16,995 nt of DNA from Erythrobacter sp. (GCA_002695185.1 NZOF01000074.1:1-16995); one strand, 5' to 3'; shown: positions 8,512 to 16,911, counted from the stretch's first letter. Program-made: numbers and translations. Notes: generated by a model from the letters alone, not told the origin.

Positions 8512-8530
8512 ATTGCGAACCGTTCGCAAT
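8512..8530. promoter_or_regulatory. Perfect 9-1-9 palindrome, candidate iron-regulator operator
   Basis: ATTGCGAACCGTTCGCAAT is two perfect nine-base half sites around a single central base, the same geometry as the classical Fur box, although the bases differ from the enterobacterial consensus. It occupies the gap between the CPBP stop codon (8531) and the SIP ATG (8509). In the minus direction TTGAAT at 8535-8530 precedes it and could be a -35 element, so a bound repressor would block the promoter. The symmetry is seen directly; control by Fur or a relative is inferred from the iron-related gene it precedes. Confidence 0.6.
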
Positions 8531-9556
8531 TCAAGGCTGTGCCGCGTAATCTCTCCTGCCTTCTCCCGAAACCGAAAGCGTCGGCGAGACCGGGGGTGTG
8601 GAGATCGGCAGCGCCTTGTCCGTCCTGCGGCGGACCCACCAGGGCTGCACGATATGGCCGATGCGTGCGGCTTTCACGAGCAGCCAGATGCCCGTTGCCG
8701 TCGCCACCACCATGGCGATGGCGGAGGCTTCCAGCCCGAAGGCCCCGCCCGAAATCAGCGGGTCGCCCACGGGCTTGGCATCGACCAGCCCGTCTACCGC
8801 AATGCCCGATACCGATACGTCCCAGATATAGCCCTGCACCACGTTCCAGCCCCAGTGCAGCCCGATGGCGAGCCACAGATTGCGCGTCAGCATATAGGCC
8901 GCGCCCAGCAGGATGCCTGCCTCCAACGCGATGGCCAGCCCCGCAAGCAGCGTGCCGTTGGGATTGCTCCAGTGAACGAGGCCGAACACCAGCGCCGAAA
9001 TCAGCAGGGCGATCCAGCTGCCGAAGAACTCCTCCAGAAAGCGGAAGATGACCCCGCGGAACAGGATTTCCTCGAAGAAGGCGGCCTGAAATCCCGCCAT
9101 CAGCAACAGCATCAGGAAGGAGGTACTGCCGCCCCAGCCGTCAATCCGGTAGGCGCCCAGCAGCGCGGCGATGCCGACCATCAGGCTCATCAGCACGGCG
9201 GCGAACAGCAGGCCGACGAAGAAGTCGCGCGCGCGGCCATCGAAGGGCAGATCGTCACGCGGTTCCGCCCCCAGATAGCGCAGCGAGAATTTGGCCACCA
9301 TCACCGCGGCTATGGCCAGGAGGATCGCTGAGAGATAGTCGCTCAGCCAGACGGGCGCTGTCTCCATGTCGGGAATTCCGGCAATCGCCGCGACGGCGTA
9401 GAGGATCAACCCGACGGTGATGCCGGCGACGACAAAGCTCAGCAGGCCGGATAACAGGGCGATCAACGGGAAATCGAAGAACCGCCGCGCTTTCGATTTG
9501 CCGGTCCGGCCTTGCGCTGGTTCAGGCTGCTCCTGCGTTGTGATTGTCTCGTCCAT
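8531..9556 (-). CDS. CPBP family intramembrane metalloprotease (Rce1/abortive-infection type)
   Basis: A 341-residue polytopic membrane protein. After a Gln/Pro-rich cytoplasmic tail (1-25) come about eight hydrophobic segments. The three catalytic motifs of CPBP proteases are present: EEILFRG with Glu162, Glu163 and Arg167; FGLVHW with His195; and GLHWGWN with His234 and Asn238. Known members cleave membrane-embedded or prenylated substrates; bacterial roles vary (bacteriocin immunity, stress signalling) and the substrate here is unknown. I chose ATG 9556 because AAGGAAAGGG precedes it at good spacing and a promoter lies at 9582-9609; the longer reading from 9865 adds about 100 residues that look non-coding. 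The C-terminal tail of some 35 residues after the last helix is polar and Pro/Ser-rich. Its stop lies 21 bases before the SIP start on the same strand, so read-through is possible. Confidence 0.88.
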   Translation of the reverse strand: MDETITTQEQPEPAQGRTGKSKARRFFDFPLIALLSGLLSFVVAGITVGLILYAVAAIAGIPDMETAPVWLSDYLSAILLAIAAVMVAKFSLRYLGAEPRDDLPFDGRARDFFVGLLFAAVLMSLMVGIAALLGAYRIDGWGGSTSFLMLLLMAGFQAAFFEEILFRGVIFRFLEEFFGSWIALLISALVFGLVHWSNPNGTLLAGLAIALEAGILLGAAYMLTRNLWLAIGLHWGWNVVQGYIWDVSVSGIAVDGLVDAKPVGDPLISGGAFGLEASAIAMVVATATGIWLLVKAARIGHIVQPWWVRRRTDKALPISTPPVSPTLSVSGEGRRDYAAQP

Positions 9557-9947
9557 TTCGACCCTTTCCTTCATTCGGCGAATTCGAACACGCGGCCCGC
9601 CCCTGTCAATCGCCATCGGCTTCGAACAGCACGTGGGCGTGACACCGACAGGGGCTTTTTGAAAAACTCGCGCCTGCCCCGCGAACCCCTGTTTTCCGCG
9701 GCGTGGAGCGATGTTTTCCCGACCCACCCTGTCAACTTCCGCAAACCGGTCTGGACCAGTCCTTCGGGGCAGGAGGATGCGCTGAATAGAACAGGATGAA
9801 GGGGCGTGTGCGTCATTCCCAGCCAGATTGCAGAAATCGGCAGTGTAGGAAAACGGGTTTTGCAAAAGGCCCGAAGAATTCAGCGCCCGCTATTCGCCAG
9901 ACCGGCCGAGATTGACAGATGTCGGGCCCGCCGCGCAAAAGGTTGCC
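9557..9947. other. Gene-free interval between the CPBP gene and the frameshifted exported-protein gene
   Basis: About 390 bases without a convincing gene on either strand. It contains the CPBP promoter and ribosome site at its left end. It also contains a TTTTTGAAAAA symmetric tract at 9656-9666 and two overlapping palindromes, AAAACGGGTTTT (9850-9861) and TTTTGCAAAA (9858-9867), about 90 bases before the next start. Short open frames here are Ser/Arg/Pro-rich and lack ribosome sites. AAAGG at about 9938 serves the ATG at 9948. I see no tRNA or terminator. Confidence 0.5.
9582..9609 (-). promoter_or_regulatory. Candidate promoter of the CPBP gene
   Basis: On the minus strand a perfect -35 hexamer TTGACA (9609-9604) is followed after 16 bases by TCGAAT (9587-9582), four of six matches to the -10 consensus. 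Transcription would begin near 9575, giving a leader of about 20 bases that contains the AAGGAAAGGG ribosome site of the ATG at 9556. This also disfavours the in-frame ATG at 9574, which would sit at the predicted transcript end. Confidence 0.5.
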
Positions 9948-10609
9948 ATGCTTTCTTCTGTCAGCCTGACGATCCTTTCGGCCATCCTCGTGCTGCTTCC
10001 CGATCCGTCGACTGCGGAAAACGATGCGCTTGCCGAGACGGTCCTCGAAGGCCGCAACCAGCGCCCCATCGCCAGCCAGGAGATCCAGTCTCCCCAATAT
10101 ATGAGGCGCGATACGCTGCTCATCCTGACCGAGGAGCCCGTGGCGCAAGACGGCTATTGCCTGCGCACCCGCTGGCTTGCGGGTATCGCGCGAGCAGGCG
10201 AGAAGGACGGCGCCCCCACTTGGTGGTTCGACCGGAGGAGGGGGCCCGCGCAGAGCGTGAGGTGGCCCTTACCCGCGGGGCCGGTGCCTGTCCCGGCACG
10301 GGCTACGTCCGCCTGATCGAAACAGAGGCAGCGTCCCCGGGCCGCGCCGCATGGGCGCTTGGCCGTCTCGACGCCTATCTGAAGGATGCGGAAAGCTTCA
10401 CCATGCGATGCACGGCGCAAGACCCCCTCCAGCCAGAATGCGACGATCCCGCCAGACTGCGCGCGCGGCTGGCGACTGCAACCCCGCTTGCGATCACCCA
10501 GGATCAGGCCGAGGCTCGAATCCGTATCGACAGCACGGCCGATCTGACGATCCGTTATGACGAGCCCGAAGCGCTGAGCGTCGATCTCCACCGGCCAGTG
10601 CCGTTCTGA
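9948..10609 (+). pseudogene. Exported protein of unknown function, interrupted by a -1 frameshift
   Basis: Two adjoining reading frames look like one gene of about 219 residues. The first half begins at ATG 9948, with AAAGG six bases upstream, gives a hydrophobic N-terminus (MLSSVSLTILSAILVLL) followed by a polar mature region, and reads well to about WWFDR near 10236. That frame then turns into atypical sequence and stops at 10316. The frame starting one base earlier continues coherently from about 10237 (EEGARAEREVALTRGAGACP) through GYVRLIETEAA, AWALGRLDAYLKDAESF and a Cys pair (MRCTAQDPLQPEC) to TGA at 10609. The switch lies in the purine tract CGGAGGAGGGGG (10233-10244), consistent with loss of one G by mutation or sequencing error. 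I do not recognise the family. The signal peptide and four cysteines suggest a periplasmic protein. If the base is restored, this is an ordinary intact gene. Confidence 0.55.
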
Positions 10610-10663
10610 ATGCTGGCGGCTACGGGCCGAAATGCCCTTTCTATTGGCTTGAGCCTTTTTCCT

Positions 10664-10680
10664 GCGCGAAGATTTCGCGC
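10664..10680. repeat. 17-bp perfect inverted repeat
   Basis: GCGCGAA (10664-10670) and TTCGCGC (10674-10680) form a seven-base-pair perfect stem around GAT. It sits about 55 bases after the stop of the frameshifted gene. On the plus strand the T-run (10656-10660) precedes rather than follows the hairpin, so it is not a standard intrinsic terminator. It could be an operator or an mRNA 3'-end stabiliser. Confidence 0.45.
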
Positions 10681-10794
10681 CCGACGAGCCGACAATATTC
10701 CATTATGTAATGCGGAGGAAATACGTAAAAAGTATTTGGGTATCATCAAAGTAAGCAGAAAAATTCCGCCCGATATTTATAGAAAGCTCTATCC

Positions 10795-11205
10795 ATGATT
10801 GGTCTCTCACTTATTTTTTTGAGCCAGTTGGTGGTTTCCACCAATGAGCCACAGCGTGCCGAAGTCTGGGAAGAAACCTATCATGCGGAATGTCCGGGAA
10901 ATGCGGTAACCATCGCCCGTAGGATCGAAGATCCTGTCAGCTCTCCGGTAGTGACACTGAACGACAAAGACGTTTCCGATGCATCCGGCTTAGCCGAAGA
11001 ACTAGGAGTGATTGGCGCCGCTTATCGCATGTCGTTCCTGTGCTCTTCTTCCGACGAGGACGTGCTGTTACTCCGGTGGGTCCGCGGTCTGGCCGGCGAT
11101 GACGGAACCGTTTCCTACCGGTCAGGCGCGGCTTCCTTCTCCGGAGATGAAGTGCTGGACGTCGAGGCCGGTGATGTGAGCGAAAGTGATTTCTGGTATC
11201 GCTGA
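10795..11205 (+). CDS. Small secreted protein of unknown function
   Basis: A 136-residue open frame that I do not recognise. The first 16 residues (MIGLSLIFLSQLVVST) are hydrophobic and resemble a short Sec signal peptide or membrane anchor. The mature part is acidic, with many Asp, Glu and Ser residues, and has just two cysteines, Cys33 (AECPG) and Cys83 (SFLCSSS), that could form one disulfide in the periplasm. It has no known catalytic motif. The ATG is preceded by a weak AGAAAG eight bases upstream and an AT-rich 180-base leader. It overlaps by ATGA the end of a doubtful 62-codon frame (10610-10798). Base composition is clearly less GC-rich than the flanking genes. It shares strand with the frameshifted exported gene before it and the membrane protein after it. 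Function is unknown; being a coding gene is likely rather than certain. Confidence 0.6.
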   Translation: MIGLSLIFLSQLVVSTNEPQRAEVWEETYHAECPGNAVTIARRIEDPVSSPVVTLNDKDVSDASGLAEELGVIGAAYRMSFLCSSSDEDVLLLRWVRGLAGDDGTVSYRSGAASFSGDEVLDVEAGDVSESDFWYR

Positions 11206-11241
11206 CCGGCGATGTTGGGTCAGCGGCGATACTAGAATTAT

Positions 11242-11283
11242 CGCATGCCGCGGCGCCCGCCGGTTTTCGCGGGACGCATGCCG
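11242..11283. repeat. Paired CGCATGCCG direct repeats with internal GC hairpin
   Basis: CGCATGCCG occurs at 11242-11250 and again at 11275-11283. Because the GCATGC core is self-complementary, the two copies can also pair. Between them CCCGC (11256-11260) and GCGGG (11269-11273) form an inner stem around CGGTTTTC. No T-run follows. The element lies between the small secreted gene and the membrane protein gene; a regulatory or 3'-end role is possible but unproven. Confidence 0.35.
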
Positions 11284-11312
11284 AAGTGCTCCAGAGTGAT
11301 TGGAGAACTGAA

Positions 11313-11891
11313 TTGCAGGATAAATTCTCGGCCCCTGGATCCGTGACTGCTCTAAGGAAATTGTTCACCGCTATTACTTTTCGTGAAAAACTCGCCGCGG
11401 GACTGTTCGTCTTTTTCGGACCGGTTTTTCTCGTAACCTATCTGTCGCGCCCTACCGACGAATCTCCGATTGCTGGCCTTCTCTGGACCTTGGTCTGGCT
11501 TCTGGCCCACGGGATCGCTGTCTTGATAGCGAGCGCACTGGTGTTTTTCACACCGAAGCGATCGGGATCAAACCGCCGCGATCTGATCGGAAGATTCCTG
11601 CCGCTTGCAGCCCTGCTGGTCACCTTCCTTGGCGCATCAATGGTTGTTCAGCAAATTTGGCTGAACAAGATGCGGGCGTTTGCCACTCGCAACGACCACC
11701 AGCTCACCGGGACCGCTCCGAAGAGCGTGATCTACTTCGAGGGAATACCCGACGGCGGAACCGCGATCATTCGTTCGCCAAATCAAAATCCGACTGCATT
11801 CACGCCGGAGAAAAGCCTGGAATTGGTCAACGGAAATCTTACCAGCTGCGACCGGCTGGACGATCACGACTGGGTTTGCACGTTCGGCTGA
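11313..11891 (+). CDS. Three-helix membrane protein of unknown function
   Basis: A protein of about 192 residues that I cannot assign to a family. Three hydrophobic helices are visible, at about 27-44 (AAGLFVFFGPVFLVTYL), 53-79 (GLLWTLVWLLAHGIAVLIAS) and 95-113 (FLPLAALLVTFLGASMVVQQ). With a basic N-terminus inside, the 75-residue C-terminal part would face the periplasm; it ends with a Cys pair (SCDRLDDHDWVC). The start is uncertain: TTG 11313 is preferred because GGAG lies seven bases before it, while GTG 11286 (nine residues longer) and GTG 11343 have no such site. No ATG is available near the frame's start. It follows the small secreted gene by about 107 bases, including a GC-rich imperfect hairpin, and converges with ada 49 bases downstream. 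Its composition is intermediate, less GC-rich than ada. Confidence 0.6.
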   Translation: MQDKFSAPGSVTALRKLFTAITFREKLAAGLFVFFGPVFLVTYLSRPTDESPIAGLLWTLVWLLAHGIAVLIASALVFFTPKRSGSNRRDLIGRFLPLAALLVTFLGASMVVQQIWLNKMRAFATRNDHQLTGTAPKSVIYFEGIPDGGTAIIRSPNQNPTAFTPEKSLELVNGNLTSCDRLDDHDWVCTFG

Positions 11892-11940
11892 AGGGCGAAT
11901 TGATGGCGCATGCAACCTCTGAGGAGCACCTCGCCTCGCC

Positions 11941-12990
11941 TCACCCTTCCTTCTCCCGCCGCAGCAATTCGGCCTTAATCTTGGTCCCATAGGCATAGCC
12001 CCCCAGCCCGCCGTCGGCGGCGATCACGCGGTGGCAGGGGATGAGGACGGCGATGTTGTTCGCGCCATTGGCGCCGCCCACGGCGCGGCTGGCCTTGGGG
12101 CTGCCCAGCGCGGCGGCCAGTTCGCCATAGCTGCGGGTTTCGCCCGCCGGGATTTCGCGCAGCGCCTGCCACACGCGTTGCTGGAAGGCAGTGCCCTTCA
12201 CGTCCAGCGGGATGTCGGCGCTGGCGGCGGTGTGCGGCGCCTCGACCGCGGCGGCCACCTGTTCGAACAGGCTGCGGAAGCCCTCCCCGCCTTGGGCCAG
12301 TTCCGCCCTGGGGAAGCGGGCGCGCAGTTCCTCCTCGCCCTCGCCGAAGGACAGGCAGCAGACGCCGCGCTCGGTCGCCGCGACCAGCATCGGGCCGATC
12401 GTGGTGTCGACTTTTGCCCAATGCACCGTGCGGCCCTTGCCGCCATCCTTCCAGTCGCTGGCCGTCATGCCGCTGTCCTTCCTGTCGTCGTAAAAACGTG
12501 AGGGCGCGGCATAGCCCGCCTCGTAGATCGCGTCGGTTACGCTGGTGCCCCCGGACAGCGCCTCTTCCGCCCGCTCGCGGCGCAGCGCGCGTTGATAGGC
12601 GGCGGGCGACAGGCCCACGGCGCGGGTGAAGATGCGCTGGAAATGGGTGGGCGAATAATCGGTCAGCGCGCCGAGCCGGTCGAGCGAGAGGCTGTCCTCG
12701 GCTTCCTTCATCGCGGCGAGCGCGTGAAGCACTGCCTGCTCTTCGCGGCTCTGCTGGTCGGGGGCGCAGCGTTTGCAGGCACGCAGGCCCGCCGCCTCTG
12801 CCGAAGCGGGATCGGCATAGAAGCGCACGTTTTCCCGCTTGGGCGCGCGTGCCGGGCAGGACGGGCGGCAGTATATGCCGGTCGAGTGCACGCCGGTCAC
12901 GAAAGCCCCGTCGAACCGGCGGTCCTTCGCCAGCGCGATGCGCCAGCGTTCCTCGTCGGTCAGGGATAGGGTGTCGGGCGTCTTTACCAT
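11941..12990 (-). CDS. ada: Bifunctional DNA-alkylation repair protein and transcriptional activator Ada
   Basis: A 349-residue full-length Ada, which removes methyl groups from DNA phosphotriesters and O6-methylguanine by irreversible transfer to its own cysteines and, when methylated, activates the adaptive response. Domain order: N-terminal Ada metal-binding domain with zinc cysteines 41, 45, 72 and 75 (GIYCRPSCPAR and ACKRC), Cys41 being the expected phosphotriester acceptor; an AraC-type helix-turn-helix region (about 85-180, DYSPTHFQRIFTRAVGLSPA); an RNase H-like linker domain; and the C-terminal methyltransferase with GGANGANN and IPCHRV, Cys319 being the O6-methylguanine acceptor. No key residue is missing. 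ATG 12990 has AGGAAAG about seven bases upstream. It diverges from the trypsin-like protease gene across a 104-base gap and converges on the membrane protein gene. Autoregulation is expected from the family, but I could not identify a convincing Ada-binding site. Confidence 0.95.
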   Translation of the reverse strand: MVKTPDTLSLTDEERWRIALAKDRRFDGAFVTGVHSTGIYCRPSCPARAPKRENVRFYADPASAEAAGLRACKRCAPDQQSREEQAVLHALAAMKEAEDSLSLDRLGALTDYSPTHFQRIFTRAVGLSPAAYQRALRRERAEEALSGGTSVTDAIYEAGYAAPSRFYDDRKDSGMTASDWKDGGKGRTVHWAKVDTTIGPMLVAATERGVCCLSFGEGEEELRARFPRAELAQGGEGFRSLFEQVAAAVEAPHTAASADIPLDVKGTAFQQRVWQALREIPAGETRSYGELAAALGSPKASRAVGGANGANNIAVLIPCHRVIAADGGLGGYAYGTKIKAELLRREKEG

Positions 12991-13094
12991 GGGGCTACTT
13001 TCCTAGCGTGTGCACCAAGGAATGCCAAAGCTCTGGACGCGGCGCATCCCGAAGCTTGCGGTCAATGCGGGGACATAGGTAAGGACCAGCGCCA

Positions 13095-14675
13095 ATGACA
13101 CGTTTCCTTACAGCAATCGCGGCACTGATAGCGCTGCTCCTGCCCGCCATCGCACAGGCCGAACCGGCCGATATCGATGTGGCGGCGCGCGGCGTGGTCC
13201 GCGTCGTGATCCTTGGCCAGAGCACCAATGACGAGATCTATCCCGTCAGCCACGGGACCGGCTTTGCCGTCGCGCCTGACAAGATCGTGACCAATGCCCA
13301 TGTGGTGCGCGATGCGATGAGCGACGGCGATCTGCGCATCGGCATCGTGCCCAGCGGCGGCGGAGAGGCGGTTTACGGCCAGATCATCGCGGTCAACAGC
13401 CGAACCGATCTGGCGCTGGTCGAGGTGACGGGCGATCTGCGCCTCCCTCCCCTCGCCATCACCTCGCGCGAAGTGGCGGACAGCGGGCAGGTCGTGAGCG
13501 TGGGCTATCCCATGAATGTGGACCGGGCGCAGGGCCTGGCGATGAGCGATATTTTCCGCTCCATGCCGCCGGTGAAAAGCCCCGGCTTCGTGTCGGGTGC
13601 GCGGCCCAGCCGCCAATTCGACACTATCCTGCACACCGCGCCTATTGCGCGCGGCAATTCGGGCGGTCCGCTGCTCGATCCGTGCGGCCGCGTGGTTGGG
13701 GTGAACAGTTTCGGCGCGGACAATGAAGGCGGCGATGCGGAATTCTTCTTCGCCGTGTCCAATCGCGAATTGCTGCCTTTCCTGCGCGAGAACGACGTGA
13801 CCCCGCTGACCAATGACAGCACCTGCCGCAGCCTCGCCGATCTTGACGCCGCCGAGAAGGAGCGGCTGGAAGCGGAACGGGTCGAGGCCTTGCAGAATCT
13901 GGCCCAGCGGACCGAAGAGACGCGCGAGAAGCGCGAACGCGCATTGCTGAAAGCGCAGCTGAGCGTGGCGCAGGACCGCGAGGACCGGATGGCGCTGGCT
14001 TTCGTGCTGCTGCTGGTCGCCTTCGGGCTGGGCCTGTGGGCCTGGAGCCATCGCGAACGCACCGATCCCGAGGCCGAGGACGCGCCGCTGCGCCATAAGA
14101 AAGCGAACATCGCCTTCGCGCTTGCCGGCTTCCTTATAGTAGTAGCGTCGATCGCCTTCGTGACCCGGCCGGGCCTGGACGAGATCGACCGCCGCGTGGC
14201 CGCCGATATGCAGGACGGCACCGCCGCTTCGGGCGGCAGCGACCCGCTCGCCGCCAATGCCGGGGGTGATGGTAGCTTCGTGTGCCATATCCTCCCCGAA
14301 CGCAGCCGCATCACCAATGCCGAAACGCCCGAACTGAATTTCGACTGGACCTCCGAAGGCTGCGTCAACGAGCGCACGCAATATGGCTATGCCTCGGGCA
14401 ATTGGTCACGCGTGTTCGTGCCGAACGAGGAAGACGCCGTGGCTGTGAACAGCTTCGATCCCGACCGCCGCATCTTCCGCTCCGAACGCTATCTCCTGCC
14501 GCGCAGCGCGATGAGCGAGGCCCGCGAGGCGCGCGGTAAGTACAAGGCCCCCAGCTGCGGCGCGGAAGGCGCGGCGAGCACGCTCGGCGATCTGCAGGGC
14601 GAAGTCCTCGGCCAGCTCCCCCGCCAGCCCAACGAACGGCTGGTCTATCAGTGCGAGCCGAACGAAGGCCAGTGA
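13095..14675 (+). CDS. Membrane-anchored trypsin-like serine protease with C-terminal periplasmic module
   Basis: A 526-residue protein. A signal peptide (1-22, ending AIAQA) leads into a trypsin-like domain with triad His69 (VTNAHVV), Asp105 (SRTDLALVEV) and Ser189 (ARGNSGGPLL), the pattern of the DegP/HtrA-like fold. No PDZ domain follows. Instead there is a charged, probably coiled-coil helix (about 250-298, rich in Glu, Arg and Gln), a transmembrane helix (300-317), a short basic/acidic loop, a second helix (338-356) and a C-terminal domain of about 165 residues with four cysteines (397, 423, 488, 520) that would again be periplasmic. The substrate and the C-terminal module are unknown to me. 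ATG 13095 is supported by AAGGA about nine bases upstream and by the signal peptide. It diverges from ada and lies 139 bases before atpH on the same strand, though functional coupling to ATP synthase is unlikely. Confidence 0.85.
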   Translation: MTRFLTAIAALIALLLPAIAQAEPADIDVAARGVVRVVILGQSTNDEIYPVSHGTGFAVAPDKIVTNAHVVRDAMSDGDLRIGIVPSGGGEAVYGQIIAVNSRTDLALVEVTGDLRLPPLAITSREVADSGQVVSVGYPMNVDRAQGLAMSDIFRSMPPVKSPGFVSGARPSRQFDTILHTAPIARGNSGGPLLDPCGRVVGVNSFGADNEGGDAEFFFAVSNRELLPFLRENDVTPLTNDSTCRSLADLDAAEKERLEAERVEALQNLAQRTEETREKRERALLKAQLSVAQDREDRMALAFVLLLVAFGLGLWAWSHRERTDPEAEDAPLRHKKANIAFALAGFLIVVASIAFVTRPGLDEIDRRVAADMQDGTAASGGSDPLAANAGGDGSFVCHILPERSRITNAETPELNFDWTSEGCVNERTQYGYASGNWSRVFVPNEEDAVAVNSFDPDRRIFRSERYLLPRSAMSEAREARGKYKAPSCGAEGAASTLGDLQGEVLGQLPRQPNERLVYQCEPNEGQ

Positions 14676-14694
14676 TCAACTAAGCTGACTCGGG

Positions 14695-14763
14695 TTGCCT
14701 TGCGGGACCCCCTTTGCTAGGCGCGCGCCAATCTTGCCGGGGCGATTCAATTTCGCTGCTAAT
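14695..14763 (+). promoter_or_regulatory. Candidate promoter region of the ATP synthase operon
   Basis: Two possible promoters lie in the 139-base gap before atpH. One is TTGCCT (14695-14700), 16 bases, CTAGGC (14717-14722). The other is TTGCCG (14734-14739), 18 bases, GCTAAT (14758-14763). Both are only partial matches to the housekeeping consensus. Either gives a leader of roughly 45-90 bases to the GTG at 14815. Confidence 0.3.
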
Positions 14764-14814
14764 CGGCATGGACGTACAGAACCCTTTTTCCGACCCTTAG
14801 AGGACGAGAGACGC

Positions 14815-15369
14815 GTGGATATTTCCGCCGGTATTCAGGCTAGCCTTGCAGGGCGTTATGCCTCAGCCCTATTCGATCTGGCCAGCGAGGCCGGGACCGT
14901 TACCGCGGTCGAATCGGACCTCGACAAGCTCGAGGCTGGCCTGGCCGAATCGCCCGAGCTCAAGATGCTCACCACCAATCCCCGCGTGACGCGTGGCCAG
15001 GCCGAAAAGGCCCTGTGGGGCGTATCGGCCATCATGGGCCTCAGCGACCTGACGCAGAAGTTTCTCGGCACGCTGGCGCAGAACCGCCGGCTCGGGCAGC
15101 TTCCCGGCGTCATTCGCGCTTTCCGCACGATCGCTTCCGCCCAGCGCGGCGAAGTCTTCGCGGATGTCACCAGCGCCCATGCGCTGACCGACGCGCAGCT
15201 TGCCGATCTCAAGAGCAAGCTCACCGCCCGTGAAGGCCGCACGGTCAAACTTTCCACGAAGGTCGACCCCGAGATTCTCGGCGGCCTCGTCGTAACCATC
15301 GGATCGAAGCGTATCGACGGCTCGATCCGCACCCGTCTCAATTCTCTCGCCCAGGCCATGAAGGCTTAA
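14815..15369 (+). CDS. atpH: F1 ATP synthase delta subunit
   Basis: A 184-residue delta subunit (OSCP homologue) that links the top of F1 to the peripheral stalk b subunits. The N-terminal helical domain begins with [18 protein letters not shown], the usual delta-subunit start, and the C-terminal part carries the conserved [21 protein letters not shown] signature followed by [13 protein letters not shown]. Length is typical. The start is taken as GTG 14815, with AGAGGA and GAGAG shortly upstream; the frame stays open to 14695 but the added residues do not resemble the family. It is the first gene of an F1 operon running atpH-atpA-atpG, with the F0 genes elsewhere as is usual in alphaproteobacteria. 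Only 12 bases separate it from atpA. Use of GTG in the first gene may lower delta output relative to alpha, but this is inference. Confidence 0.96.
   Translation: MDISAGIQASLAGRYASALFDLASEAGTVTAVESDLDKLEAGLAESPELKMLTTNPRVTRGQAEKALWGVSAIMGLSDLTQKFLGTLAQNRRLGQLPGVIRAFRTIASAQRGEVFADVTSAHALTDAQLADLKSKLTAREGRTVKLSTKVDPEILGGLVVTIGSKRIDGSIRTRLNSLAQAMKA

Positions 15370-16911
<1,542 letters not shown>

Noticed and set aside
9580..9596. GTTCGAAT-like T-loop on the minus strand, suggesting a tRNA
   Set aside because: The flanking five-base T-stem does not pair and no acceptor, D or anticodon arm is found; the sequence is explained by the CPBP -10 region.
9912..9947. TTGACA at 9912-9917 as a -35 element, or TTG 9912 as the start, of the frameshifted gene
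   Set aside because: No -10-like hexamer occurs at 16-18 bases, and the signal peptide and AAAGG ribosome site point to ATG 9948.
10233..10246. Programmed -1 ribosomal frameshift joining the two halves of the exported gene
   Set aside because: The tract is not an X XXY YYZ slippery heptamer and no downstream pseudoknot is evident; a lost base is simpler.
10624..10660. Intrinsic terminator after the frameshifted gene (GGGC/GCCC or GGCT/AGCC followed by T-runs)
   Set aside because: The stems are only four base pairs and the second has a two-base loop, too weak to claim.
13001..13028. TTGGCA-16-CTAGGA on the minus strand as the ada promoter
   Set aside because: Transcription would start after the AGGAAAG ribosome site that serves ATG 12990, so both cannot be right and the ribosome site is stronger.
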